This document shows positions 33,931 through 45,549 of a DNA stretch of 64,000 bases, one piece after another (the first letter of the stretch is position 1; each line of letters starts with the position of its first letter). Source of the stretch: Heloderma charlesbogerti (lineage: Eukaryota > Chordata > Lepidosauria > Squamata > Helodermatidae); the NCBI GenBank assembly GCA_026122225.1, contig JANEZZ010002683.1:868001-932000 (forward strand), in the 5' to 3' direction. The notes beneath the pieces are model-generated. The model searched no databases, was not told the DNA's origin, and worked only from the letters and a program-made list of their open reading frames with translations. Position numbers and translations under genes: made by a program.

Positions 33931-34109
33931 CATGCATTTATCAAACAAACTAAAAAGGTGTGGCCGTTTTTGTTTTCCAATGCAAGTCAATGGGAAAATG
34001 TTTAAAAAAATGGCAATTAGGACAGCTCAAAAGATCCAGGGTCCAGCTCAAAAAAGATCTGGGGCCCATGCACAGGTGGGGCTATCCTAATGACACCCCT
34101 GGGTCTAGG

Positions 34110-34320
34110 TATATTAAAAAGAAAGGAATGGCTCCACTAAATATAGAAATCTTATAGAAGTCTTTTGGAATGTAGTAAAGGAGATGTTCAGATTGTCAGA
34201 ATACAACGCCATATTCCCCAGTTGTGGGTTCTTTTTGGTTGGAAGTCATGGCTCATATAAATTGTGGTCTTGAAAAATCTGTGATAATAGCAGATGTCCA
34301 TGTGCTTTTAAATTACATCC
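34110..34320 (+). pseudogene. L1-type LINE ORF2 remnant, downstream part
   Basis: It continues the 23.4-23.6 kb reading across the nested insertions: YIKKKGMAPLNIEIL, then a tryptophan-rich stretch FWLEVMAHINCG and VIIADVHVLLNY. The join is inferred from the shared TTAGGGTC at both edges of the CR1 insert and the matching position in L1 ORF2. Broken by stops. Confidence 0.5.
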
Positions 34321-34484
34321 CTGTGTTGTTGTTTATTCGTTCAGTCGCTTCCGACTCTTCATGACTTCATGGACCAGCCCACGCCAGAGCTTCCTGTCGG
34401 CCGTCACCACCCCCAGCTCCCCCAGGGTCGAGTCCGTCACCTCCAGAATATCATCCATCCATCTTGCCCTTGATCCCTGTGATG
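34321..34484 (-). repeat. BovB-tail fragment (older BovB or BovB-tailed SINE)
   Basis: It reads tgttgttgtttattcgttcag, cgcttccgactcttcatgac and cagcttcctgtcggcc-like. This is the BovB 3' end but clearly diverged from the four younger copies, followed by cagaatatcatccatcc. Confidence 0.65.
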
Positions 34485-35201
34485 TGGGGATTAACAGATG
34501 AACAGCAAAAAGTGTATGCATAGAATATATGCGGCGGCGGCAGCATGATTTTGTATGGCTGTATGAATTCTCCACACACCCCACCGCTGTACATTCATGA
34601 TCTTAAAGTCACTTGATTCTCTGTGGAATGGGAGCTATTGCTGGAACAGGAGAATGGGGGTCCAAAGGAGTGCTTCTGTGTGGCTATGTGATTTCCCACC
34701 CACCCCTCATTTGCATGTACAACCTTAAAGTTTATGTGCTTCAGTTTTCCCTTTCTGTGGTTGGAAGAGCTGGTTTTTGGGGATTCACAAGACTGGTCCA
34801 CTTCTGGTGACCCCCCAGCTCTGCCTCCTGTGACACGTCCTCTGCCCCACTAGTCAGACTGGCTACCAGCTGCCACTGAAGACATCTCAACCAGTGGGGA
34901 GCGATATACAAAAGGGGACTTGTTTTCTTCCCCCATTAGTTGCTTCTTGTGACTACTCTTTGATGTAGACTGCAACTCTATGGCCTTCCTGCCTTCCTTC
35001 CTCTTCACCAATAGTAAGTGTCCCTTTGTCGGAACAGTGCAACCATAATGGCTGTGCCTTTTCTATCAAGAACTGTTTGTTTCCCCAGGAGCGATGAACT
35101 CCCAATACAACACTGCTTGTTTTGACGCAGCAGTGTGTGCACGTTTCTATAGCACTTGCCGTGCACCAGTTACACACTAAAACTACACAGGTATAACTTA
35201 C
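34485..35201. other. intergenic or intronic, nothing recognised
   Basis: No repeat family recognised. It would be intron if the exon at 35202-35391 is real. Confidence 0.4.
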
Positions 35202-35391
35202 CAGACAAAGGTATCTCTAACACTGGTTCTGAAGGAAGCCTGCTTTGCCTCAGGACCCAACAGACCTGATCCAATTGATCAAATTCTGCTTGTGCTTCAG
35301 ACTTCATCCAAATCTGATGCCCTTCCCTATTAAATACTACATCAGCATCCTTCCAAATCACTGGGATTGCAGTGCCTGGTAAAATCATTCC
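35202..35391 (-). CDS. candidate internal exon of an unidentified host gene
   Basis: On the minus strand a 190-bp segment is framed by a good acceptor (ttctaatcacag, 35403-35392) and a consensus donor (CTG/GTAAGT, donor at 35201-35196). Only one of the three frames is open across it. That frame reads through as MILPGTAIPVIWKDADVVFN ... HQIWMKSEAQAEFDQLDQ ... VCWVLRQSRLPSEPVLE, ending in phase 1. The composition is protein-like (Trp, Asp, Glu, Gln mixed) rather than low complexity, and no repeat overlaps it. I do not recognise the protein, and no partner exon was found nearby. A chance open frame between chance sites remains possible. Confidence 0.4.
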
Positions 35392-35697
35392 CTGTGATTA
35401 GAAGCTAGAGCTGACCATCACAAACTACACTCTCTGGTCTCCCTTCCCACTCTCCCCATCACAGTGTTTTCCATACATAGAGAGCTTGGAGAGAAATTAA
35501 TCAGTTTTTAGAGACACACTGACTGTGTCGCTGCATCCCTCCAAATTCCTAATCTTCTGGAGTGTTAATAGTTTTGAATGATAGTTTTGTTGTTTTAGTA
35601 TTGTTCTCTGTTTTTAACATGCAATTTATGAGCACCCTAAGTGGTCCTATTGATGGTGGAAAATGTAGCATGGAAATACTCTTATAAATATATAACC

Positions 35698-35914
35698 CCC
35701 AGTGGAGGCTGGGGCGCCATTTGGTGGGGCAGTGATTCCATTCTAGGTTTTGTCAAAGCCAGCCAGAACTATAAAGGAGCTATCCAAAGTCTTGAACGCT
35801 GGCCCCCGAAATTGCTGAGCACCTTGGATGGCTCCTCAGAGTTCTGGCTGGTTCTAACAAAACCCAGAATGACATCATAACCCCACCAAAATTGGATCCA
35901 CCAACCTCCATTTT
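35698..35914. mobile_element. short non-autonomous DNA transposon (MITE)
   Basis: The left end cagtggaggctgggg is mirrored by ccaccaacctccatt-type sequence at the right. Inside, ggttttgtcaaagccagcca is mirrored by tggctggttctaacaaaacc (about 35751 and 35848). 217 bp, no coding. I could not define a clear target duplication, so the family is open. Confidence 0.5.
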
Positions 35915-38559
35915 CTTGTTTTTATAGTTCTGGGGCAGATAGCAAAACAGGACATTTATGGAGCCCTTGAGGGGATGCCATACGTGGCTGCTAGGATGTG
36001 TTCATCTTGTTGAGTTACAAGCAGTGTAGGTCTGCCTTAGGTGAATAGAAAATGTTTGTTGCAAGTGATCACTGGACTCTCCTGGGCCCCACCCAAGTAC
36101 CACAATTTTGGGAATGAAACATCGGCACTATATTTGTATTTTTTTTTCTTTCTCAAAGGAAGAGGTTTGGAGACAAGTGTGAGGACCACTTTCAAAGTAA
36201 GAGCACAGCTGTTAGTGCTATAGATCAGGTTTGGTGGTGAAAGAGTGACCTTCTTGGATGAAGTCAGAGGACAACCTCACTCCACCCCCAAAACAAGATT
36301 GCCTCTGCTCATCAAATCCTTCTGAATAGGCCATTCGGGCCATGCCATTCCATCTCACCTTGCTCTGCCTTCCACTTCCATTTTAAATTGTCTGTACAGC
36401 ATGATCTTATGCTTACACTTAGTAATAAGTGCTCCAAGCCCCTCTGTCTGGGTGGGATTTAAAGGACTGTTCTCACTCAGAACACCTCCTGGGAGCCGTT
36501 GAGTGCAAATGGCTCATGTTTATAGATCATGGGCAAGTTTAACAAGCAAGATGGGGTTGGGAAGGGGGCAGAGCAGGTATGAAATATGAGTCAGTGTTCT
36601 GAGGCCCAAGGAAAACATTATTTCCCATGAGCCATGGATACTGGGGTGTCCACTGAATATATAAGTACTGAACAGCCATGCCCTTGAGGTGTAAGTGACC
36701 AGAAATAAAGGCAAAGAGGAGTGGGGGCAGAAGCTACATGGCTCCAGAAGGCTGATCAGCTGCCTTTTATCCTAGTACCACAGCTGGAGCCAGCATGCAT
36801 ATGAAACCGCCTAGTCCAATGCTGTGGCAGTGGCTCTCCATGGTCTTCTGCAGGGGCCTTTCCTAGCTAGTCCTGGTATCTGAGATAAAGGATCTCAAAT
36901 AGCAGTGCTAGAAAAGGTGATGTCATGGATTGAACCAGACTCAGGCATGCAAATTATGGCTCTAGCACTGAGTTATGGCTCATCCACCTGTGTATGTTGA
37001 GCAGGAATCCACATGCAGATTGGAGTTGCGGGGATCTCTTTAGGGTCTCTGAAATTCAAGGAGGAAAGAACAAAAATCTTGATGACCAATTTTGCAAATT
37101 TGTCTGGCAGGAGAAGCAGAAATAAGCATTTGGCACTAGAACAGTTTAAATTAGGGATGGTTGGAAGTGGATTTTGAAAATGGGGTCAGGGTTCAGAAAT
37201 CAGCTCCTTCAGTTCAAGAACCCTTGCCTTGAGTCACTGTGAGCTGAGCCACACATGCTCTTCACCTCTCTGAATTTTGTCTCAGCTTTTATTGCCCTCC
37301 CATCCACTTTCCTATACTTTCCAAGGTACAAGGTGGTGTAGCAGGGGAGGAGTGAAAATGGCAGCTAAGAGGGCAGGCAAAACCTGGTGCTTCCTTCTAA
37401 GTTCCTATGGTCTTGGCTCTCTTAATTGAGCAGAAAATACATTGCTGATAAGATCTTTGGGGTTTTGTGGTGGTCATAGTTCATTTACCAGGAGTAATTG
37501 TTAAAAATGACCATTCCTAGAGCACCCTTCGCCAATGGAAGTTTGCGCATGGTCAGATGCCTACATTGCAGAGGCCTTAGGAAGAGCTCTTGGCCGCCAT
37601 GCCCTGCCACTGCAACTTGGATAAGTTTGGGAAAGTGCCAGAAAAAATGGGTCAGAGGAAAGCTGGTTGTCCTCTAGGTCAGGAGACCAAACTCTCTAGT
37701 AATTTAAGCACTTAGTTTTATGGAAATAAATCTTTCCAAGCTTTGAAGAAAGGAGATGCCTGTTGTTGTTTTGTTTTGCTTTCCTAAGAGTTCTCTACAA
37801 AGCCTTGGAAAAGTTTTGTAGCCCAACCCATTCCAAATTAAGATGAGCAGGTTTTGCCTAGTACTATTTCAAATCATGTGCACACATACACAGATGCAGA
37901 GATGAACAGGGTGAAAAGCACATATACCACACAAATGTATTAGAAAGGTAATTACACACACACCCCGAAAGAGAAATCCACAAGCACTTGCTTGTGCCCC
38001 TGTTCTTGCACCAACAAATACATAGACGTGCACGTCTATCTGCCTGCTTTCCATCTCTTTCTCTCTTACAGTCACTCAGGGACAGTTTATCAAGTGGTGT
38101 TTTTTTTTTAATTATTCCTGGACTGTACCACTTCAGCTGCACATAAGCAAGTAAGAAAGCTCCCTGTCTGTGGAATAAAGCAAATTGGGGGGAATGCTAT
38201 TTTTTCATGTGCAGGGAGGTTTGTTTTGAGGGGAGCATGGACATTCAGATGCCATACGCACCTGCAGACTGAACTGGTGGGATCCTGGAAAGGCTTTATC
38301 ACTTGATCCTGCTAATTGTATAAGTTCCACACACCCACGCCCCACACACGCACTGCAGGACACACAGCCATGCTGCATAGCTATCTCACACACACATACA
38401 GTAGGCAGAGCAACACAGAATGCACAACGTTACTATAGATGTGCAAATACAGATACTAACTACTCTCATGTTGATCTTCGAAAATATGCAAAGAACTGTG
38501 CTTACCGTCCCCCCCACCCCCAATCACGGGAGAAATAGGGGGCTGTCTTTGAAGCCCTG
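35915..38559. other. mostly unique DNA, nothing recognised
   Basis: No coding frame with acceptable splice sites, no RNA gene. A TTAGGGATGG at 37151-37160 may be a lone hAT-like terminus. CA-rich stretches lie at 37875-37970. Confidence 0.4.
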
Positions 38560-39030
38560 CCTCTCCTCATTGCTGCTGATACAGTCTTGGCCTGACGACT
38601 TCTATTCTTTTATTTTTTTCCAATGGGAGATACACAAGTGTGCCAATGTAAATTGCTCCATTTGGAGGGGCTAATTGAGCTAAAAGGGAGCTAGATCTGT
38701 GTTTTTTCTCTCTTTTACATTAGCGGCTGAGCTGTCAGATCTGAAATGGAAAGTCATTTTTAAGGCTTTGCATTTACAGTGGCTTCAACAATGAAAAATG
38801 TTCCCTGACAGTAATAGAAGGCAAACCTCATTAGAGAAACTTAAACCAAAGCGGCACAGTGCTGAAGCCCTTAGGCTCCTTCCAAGCATCTGAAGAGGGA
38901 ATGAGAGCATTTTTCACACAGCGCTCTCTCAAGCCGTGGAGTGCGCTGGCACTGCCAGACAATTGCTGCACCCTCAGGAGCTGTACATCTGACACACGGA
39001 GCCTTTCAGCAGAGATGGTAAATGGCTTTC
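38560..39030. promoter_or_regulatory. candidate conserved non-coding element
   Basis: A repeat-free, AT-balanced block with TAATTGAGC (about 38671), a run 'gaaatggaaagtcattttta' (38742) and 'aggctttgcatttacagtgg' (38763). Its texture is like that of vertebrate developmental enhancers: evenly complex, homeobox-type TAAT and octamer-like ttgcattt motifs, no open frame of note. This is an impression from reading only. Confidence 0.3.
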
Positions 39031-40629
39031 TCTTGGAGGGCAGGGGGTGGGGAGGACGCAGCAGCGTTCACCCCTCCCTCCACCTCCACTTAGGCCGCTG
39101 GGTGTGATGGCCAGGATGCTGATCTGGGGAAAGGCAGGACGTCAGTGAACTGGGAGATAGCATCTGAAGGCACACACACCAACAGCTCCAAGATGCCATT
39201 GCCAAGTTCCTAGTGCACAGGGGCTTTACGTGTTGCGGGAGTTGCCAGCACCTCCAAGGGGCAATATCTAAAATTTAATCTGCAACCGAGAGAATAGAGA
39301 CTTCCTCTCACTCCCCCCATATTCACTTCTGTAGCATGACAACAACCAGTTAAGTAATGGAACGGCAGTGCAGCAAGCCTCAATTGACAGAAAAAGGCAG
39401 AATAAGATATTTTGCCCATAGCTGGCCCGAGGGACTCGCTAGCACGGCACAACATTCACCAAAATAACATTCACAAACATTGGACATTTGGTGCATGAGG
39501 CAGAAGAAATTCAAAAAACACAGAAGAGGTTGCTCACTGGGCAGCTGTAGGCTGGAGCCGTTAGAGCTGAACTTCCCCTGACCCACCAGCTCACCCAGAA
39601 GCAGAGCAATGTGGCAGCCCAGTCCAGGCTTTCTGTGCCTTGTTTGGACCCACTGCAATTCCTTTCTAGTTGGTTTAAATGGGTGCTACATTCGCGCTCC
39701 ACAACCTGCATGGTTGTGTGTTTGTGCACCAGAGGGAGGAACACTGATGAGGTCTGCTTCTTGCCACGCAGGCGGCAGCTCTAGCAAGCTTTCTTGGCCA
39801 TCCTGCTCGCTAACACTTGGAGACTGGAGGAGCCCTCGTTAAAGGCGTATCTTTCCATTACTTTCTCACCAGTTGGCTGGCAGTCGCCCACATGGTGAAG
39901 TGGCTGGCCAGGCTCCAAGAGTTACTCCTTAGGAGGAGGCGCTTGAAGGGTGGCATCATGATGTTGAGTTGGGGGAATCACCACATTCTTTTTTGACAGG
40001 AGAGAAGGAAGTGGGGAGGAGACAACTGGCACACAAAGTAAGGAGGGAGGTCTGCATGCATGAAGAATGAGCGCAAGCAGGTTGCATATATGGTTATTTA
40101 CCTGTGTGAGTGACGTGTGTGTATATGATTGTGTCTGCACGCATATGTCATGTGACAGTGTTGAGAAGGAGGGAGGAAGTCTGTGCTGCAAGAATAGCCC
40201 TGTGTGTGTATTGGGGGGGGGGTTGCATTCAGTCATGCATATGTGGAAAAAGGAGCAGGGAGGCTGCTGAGGGAGCACGCGCACCTTCTCCCCCCATCCC
40301 CCACACCTATGCATAGCCCTCTCCTGAGAGTTGCTTTGGCACGAAGGCTGATCCATCACTGCTGTGCAAATCCAGTTTCTCTTCTAACAGGAAAAACAAG
40401 TTACTCTTGATTCTGGGAAGAAGGCCATACCTATGTGAGAAAACTGGTGTGTGTACTTCCACAGTGGGGTCATACCTACAGTTATATATAGCAGGACACA
40501 CTCAGAAAAAGACAGCAAGAGGGAATGGACTTCAATATTTTTATATTAGCCCTATTCAGAGGGCATGTATGGACTTCAGCATATGTCCACTGGCCCGGAC
40601 CACATGCTACATTTTCACTGAAAAACTAA
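39031..40629. other. intergenic, nothing firm
   Basis: The segment 39350-39460 resembles 41215-41300 in layout (taatg.aac.gca..gcagcaa... ctcactagcac.gca.), so both may be scraps of one old repeat. GT-rich runs occur at 40080-40215. No gene recognised. Confidence 0.35.
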
Positions 40630-41044
40630 GGGAGCAATCCTATGGCCACTAGACACTGTCTAGAGGGCATTAGGAGCTGCTCCTTTCCCGGAACCGACCT
40701 CGGAACACATGCTCCGAGGTCAGTTCCCGGAAATCCCCCCTCCCCCCTTGTCCACGCTGCCTCGTCCTCCACGCTCGGAAGACAAGCGCAGAGCGACTGA
40801 AAAGGGGCGGGGCTGGGTGGCATTCTGGAGCAGGGAGAGCAGAGCATCCAATGTGTCATACAGCAGCTTCCTCTGCCGGTCAGCCCCCCCCCACTAGACA
40901 GCCAAAAACAACTGTCTAGCAAAAAATAGCAAGGCAGGAGAGGCGCAGAGGGAACAATCCCCCCCCGTGCCTCTCCTGCCTTGCTTAGGATAGGTGGTCG
41001 CCTCCGCTTTCAGAGGTGGCCTATTTAGTTAGGATTGCGCCCTT
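40630..41044. mobile_element. palindromic-end MITE with GGGCGCAATCCTA-type ends
   Basis: The left end ctaagggagcaatccta is mirrored by taggattgcgcccttag at the right. Inside are two further hairpins: gaaccgacctcgg/ccgaggtcagttcc (about 40690-40726), and the widely spaced aggcaggagaggc/gcctctcctgcct (40933, 40971). No coding frame, and no clear target duplication. Confidence 0.6.
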
Positions 41045-41304
41045 AGTGGACTTTTCTATGCCATCAAAACAGACAGCTGCTGGTGGGAGTTAAGAAAACC
41101 CCAGCAGCTAGCACAGCTGTATATATTTTCAGTTTATTAAAAAGTGAGGGTTTTTTCAACAACATCAAAATTATATCCTCAAATACTCTATTTTGTAGCA
41201 CAAGAATATCTACTTATGTAATGAAACTGCAAAGCAGCAAATTCTAATTGATGGAAGGATGCATCCCTTCCAGTAGGACACTCACTAGCACTGCAAAGCA
41301 TTTT

Positions 41305-41425
41305 AGTGGTGGTGGTGGTGGTGGTGGTAGTAGTAGTAGTAGTAGTAATTTCATTTCTATACCGCCCAATAGCTGACACTCTCTGGGCAATTCACAATTT
41401 ACCACAGTAACATTTTCAAAGGATT
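41305..41425. repeat. (GGT)n(AGT)n microsatellite with repeat fragment
   Basis: Trinucleotide run at 41305-41350, followed by ttctataccgcccaatagc and tctctgggcaattcacaa, a common squamate repeat tail. Confidence 0.7.
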
Positions 41426-43198
41426 AGATGTTTACCTGTGTAAGACATTGTGGTGAAACATCCAAGTGGGACGCCCACTTACTTCAAATAAAGATGAGGC
41501 ACACCCTACCAGGAGGTTCTCCAGATACTTCTCATTTCAAGGGGCTGCACAGAAGAACTCCCCGGTGGACTGAGCTGCAACTTCCATCTTGAGACTTCCT
41601 CTGAATTGGAGGCCTCGTGGTCACAACTTCTGGCCTAACTTTCATACTTTTTGTTTATTTGCTCCCCCCCCCCCGCCACCTTTTGTACCACCAAGCCTCA
41701 GGAAGAGTTCTGGAGAAAGCAAAGGTTTGCATACTATTTTATGATGTTTTGGTTGTTCCTAATAAAGGTATTGCTCAACTGTGGATTTTCAAGGGTTTTC
41801 CCCCCCTCATGGATCAATATCACTAAATTTCCTTTGTGTGGTTCATATCTGTTTGTCTCCCACTTCGTCATCCTTAATGGCTCTCCATATCTACAACCTG
41901 AAGTATTTCCCTCACCTTTGCTCATGGAAGAAAACCATTAGGACACTGGGCTGGACAACAAGGAGTGCACTGAAAGATAATAGGCGATCTAGCATGGCAT
42001 TTTCCTCAAATCAAACCCTGATCAAGGGGACAAAACACTTGTCCACTTGAAAGCTAAAACAGTTCATTGTCCACCATGAGATTTCTTGCTTCTTGTGTTA
42101 TATCCAAGCTTGAATCAGGATGGATGAGCTGATCCACTGAGTAATCCTGGTCTCCTAGTGAGAACGGAGTGGTTTCCGGGGCCTCAATCTATGGAACTGT
42201 CCCATTAGGATTGCCAGCTGTGTCAGAGAAAGAAAGATGCAACTCTCAGGATCCTTTCCAATGGGTTGCAGCAGGCTAAAACTCATTTCCGGTTTTATAT
42301 GTCCACATACTCAGAACTAAAGCCTGGATGGCACAAAAGCAATTTGCCAAGGAGCAGTGGAAAACTATGGGGATACTCAGTTACCAAAAAAACTGCTGGT
42401 TTGCGACCAGCGTTAAGGCTACCACATGTTGGCTCAAGAGCCAGGAAACCGTAAGTGAAGCCTGATGCCTTAGCTGACATGCCCCGTGATCAGTGATGAG
42501 CTTGTGCAATGCCACAAATTGTGCTTGCGTACAACTTACCCTCTGTGCACCCATCCTTTTCCTTGGCTTTCTGGCCCAAATCAGGATGGTGTGGATGGAG
42601 TGCCTGGGACCAGCAAAGATGCCCCAGATTGGCCTGGTACTGTATGGCCTTACGAAGCACCTGAGCCTTACTGTATTGCTACAGGAACCCTCCTGTGAGC
42701 TGACCCATTCCTTATGTGAGACAGACATAACTATGGTGTGGTCTGGCAGGTTTTTTATCATTGAATTTACCTGGTTTTTTGAAAAGGAAATCTATCACTA
42801 CATTGTTGGAAATCCCACCCTCCCCCAATTTATTTAAATCTGCTTTCTTGCAAGATTCTCTTCCATGGTACATGGAATACTTAACTAATGGTAATCATGA
42901 TTGGTGCACACTTAACTTTTTGTTTTAGGTGTACACATTAAACAATAAATGTAGGCAACCAGATTTACTAATCTGAACAAATCAAAAGAATAATAGTAGG
43001 GTAATACTTTTATTAGGAATAAACAAAAGTCACAAACTAGGCTGCCAGCTTTTGAGATAACTGAAGGCTTCTTTTGTGCTGAACTATAATAAAAAAGGGA
43101 GAGCCTAGAGCTGTTTATTGGAAGCCCCCTTGCTGCAATTTATAATGAAGGATGTGGATTTCAAATGGAAGCTGCAATTCTGTTCTGTCTTACCAGAC
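41426..43198. other. unassigned
   Basis: No repeat family named. Open frames on both strands at 42380-42840 overlap and neither is convincing (see rejected items). Confidence 0.35.
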
Positions 43199-43330
43199 AG
43201 TAAGTCCCATTAAACAAAATCCAAGTTACATTTGAGTATGAAAATATGGGGTAGGAGGTGGCGTGGCTCCAGCAACGTGTCCAGCCCTATCAGTAGGTCT
43301 TACCTCTGAATAACCTGCATAGGATTATAG
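43199..43330 (-). repeat. dispersed repeat fragment, same family as 1837
   Basis: agtaagtcccattaaac, cagtaggtcttacctctgaa and gcataggattatag. Confidence 0.4.
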
Positions 43331-44282
43331 CTTATGGCAGCTGGAGGTTCTGGTCTCTTCTTTGAGAATTCTTTTTATTTATTTTTGTCTTTATAAATGA
43401 AGTAAACAGTATCAGCAACCTCAATAACTACAATTTCCTAACAGTACAATATTCTTAGGAGGACACAACAATACCGAAAAGAAGAAGAAAGGGGGGCGGG
43501 GGAAGAAAGGGGAAAAAAAGAAGAAATAATTTCCCCCCTTCTTTTTTAAAGGGTTAAATTTAAACTCCAATACACACGGGCTTCAGATCCCATTCTATTT
43601 TAAAAACTTTACCTATAACATTAGCAATATTAGAATTTAATAATCAACCTTACATTTCAATATCATATCACCAGTCTTATAGCAAGGAAGCAAGCCTACA
43701 ATTCATTCCCGGCAACCATATATTGCCCTTAAGTTAGAATATAATAGTAATAATAAAGCTTAACAGTTTAATCAACCAAAAATCTTACTTGGTAGTCTTA
43801 TAGTAATGATAATGATGATAATAATAACAACAACAACAACAGCAGCAAAAAAAGAGATGAAATTATATATTTTTTTAATATATTTTTATTTATTTTATCT
43901 TTATAAATGAAATAAACAAGACCAAAATTACCAACAACCTGATCAATACTACAATTTCCCAACAATGCAATATTCTGATGAGGGCACCACAATAACAAAA
44001 AGAGAAGGGAAAAGGGGAAAAAAAGGAAAAGGAAGGAGGAAAGGAAGTGAAGAAAAAATAAGTTTCTTTCCCTTTCCCTTTCCCTCCCCCTCCCCCTCTC
44101 CTTCCCCTTTAAAGAATTAGGTTTAAACTCCAATACCCCCTGGCCTCAGATGCCATTCTATTATTAAAAACTATATAACCTTAACAATCTTACAATTTAA
44201 TAAACAACCTTACATTTCAATATCATATCATCAATCTTACATCAAAGAAACAGGTCTACAGTTCATTCCCAGTAGCCTATAT

Positions 44283-44333
44283 GAAGAAGAAGAAGAAGAA
44301 GAAGAAGAAGAAGAAGAAGAAGAAGAAGAAGAA
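44283..44333. repeat. (GAA)n microsatellite
   Basis: Uninterrupted GAA trinucleotides. Confidence 0.95.
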
Positions 44334-44744
44334 ATATAGTATTATATAATAATAAAACTTAAAATAAACCTTCAACAATCAGTAATATATTTTATATATA
44401 AATACATGTGCACAATTACCCTCAAACAATAAATTTAAATACAGCATACCATATCTATTTTGAAATAAAAAATATAAAGGAAAGCAAGAAAAAAAATGAA
44501 AGAGAATAAATGAATATATGTATAATCATTTATCTTCTGACCTAGCCTGGATCATGTAGACTAAACACAAGCAGTTAACAAAGCTTGTTTAAAGATTCCA
44601 GTTCATGGGGTTGTAACAGAATTCTCATGCATCTTTACATTCAGCCATGCCTCCGCCATTTCAAAGAGATGAAATTATGTTATATAATAATAAAGCTTAT
44701 GTTATATAATAATACAACAGTCAGTAATATATTTTATACTAGAT

Positions 44745-45352
44745 ATAAGGCAAATGCTATTTTGGGCTGCATTAATAGAAGCATAGCTTCCAAGTCCCGG
44801 GAAGTACTAGTTCACCTCTACTCAGCACTGCCTAGGCCTCATCTGGAGTACTGTGTCCAGTTCTGGGCACCACACTTTAAGAAGGATGCAGACAAACTGG
44901 AGAGGGCTCAGAGGAGGGCAACAAAGATGATCAGGGGACTGGAAACAAAGCCCTACGAGGAGAGACTGAAAGAACTGGGCATGTTTAGCCTTGAGAAGAG
45001 AAGACTGAGGGGACATAGGATAGTGCTCTTCAAGTACTTGAAAGGTTGTCACAGAGAGGAAGGCCAGGATCTCTTCTCAATCATCCCAGAGTGCAGGACA
45101 TGGAATAATGGGCTCAAGTTACAGGAAGCCAGATTCCGGCTGAACATCAGGAAAAACATCCTGACTGTTAGAGAAATACAACAATGGAACCAATTCCCTA
45201 GGGAGGTGGTGGGCTCTCCCACACTGGAGGCATTCAAGGCAAGGCTGGACAGCCATCTGTCAGGGATGCTGTGACTTGGATTCCTGCATTGAGCCGGGGG
45301 TTGGACTCGATGGCCTTGTAGGCCCCTTCCAACCCTACTATTCTATGATTCT
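44745..45352 (+). pseudogene. CR1 LINE ORF2 C-terminus and 3' end
   Basis: Frame open from about 44740 to 45274: [79 protein letters not shown] and FPREVVGSPTLEAFKARLD. The complete CR1 3' end follows: ttggactcgatggccttgta, then ccctactattctatgattct, where the octamer-like ATTCTATG/ATTCTG repeat marks the end. 5'-truncated as usual. No stop in the 180 codons retained, so it is fairly young. Confidence 0.92.
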
Positions 45353-45549
45353 GTATAAATGAGTGTGCACATTACACCCTCAAACAATATATATAAATGC
45401 AGCATATCATAACGAGAATTTAAAGAAAAATAAAAAAGAATGAAAGAGAGCAAACAAATGTATGTATAATCAGTTATCTCTGACCTAGCCTGAATCATGC
45501 AGACTAAACATAAACAATTAACAAAACTTGTTTAAAGATTCCAGTTCAT

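Larger units (their letters stand above)
29485..34101. mobile_element. 4.6-kb non-autonomous hAT transposon
   Basis: The ends are CAGGGGTGTCGCTAGG (left) and the complement of CAGGGGTGTCATTAGG (right), flanked by a perfect 8-bp duplication GGTCTAGG (29477-29484, 34102-34109). Both the TIR sequence and the duplication are typical of hAT (Charlie/Tip100-like). No transposase frame is present. The contents are microsatellites, short runs with the recurring phrase 'aaagtttcagaaggatagg' (30690-31110), two palindromic MITEs (B, C), two SINE-like scraps and a 165-bp tandem repeat next to the right end. Confidence 0.8.

Noticed and set aside
42381..42837. Overlapping open frames on both strands, the plus one with hydrophobic stretches (LCAPILFLGFLAQ, IGLVLYGLTKHL), the minus one with an acceptor/donor-like pair
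   Set aside because: Neither strand shows a known motif, the splice sites are mediocre, and both cannot be right. A protein search of both translations would decide.
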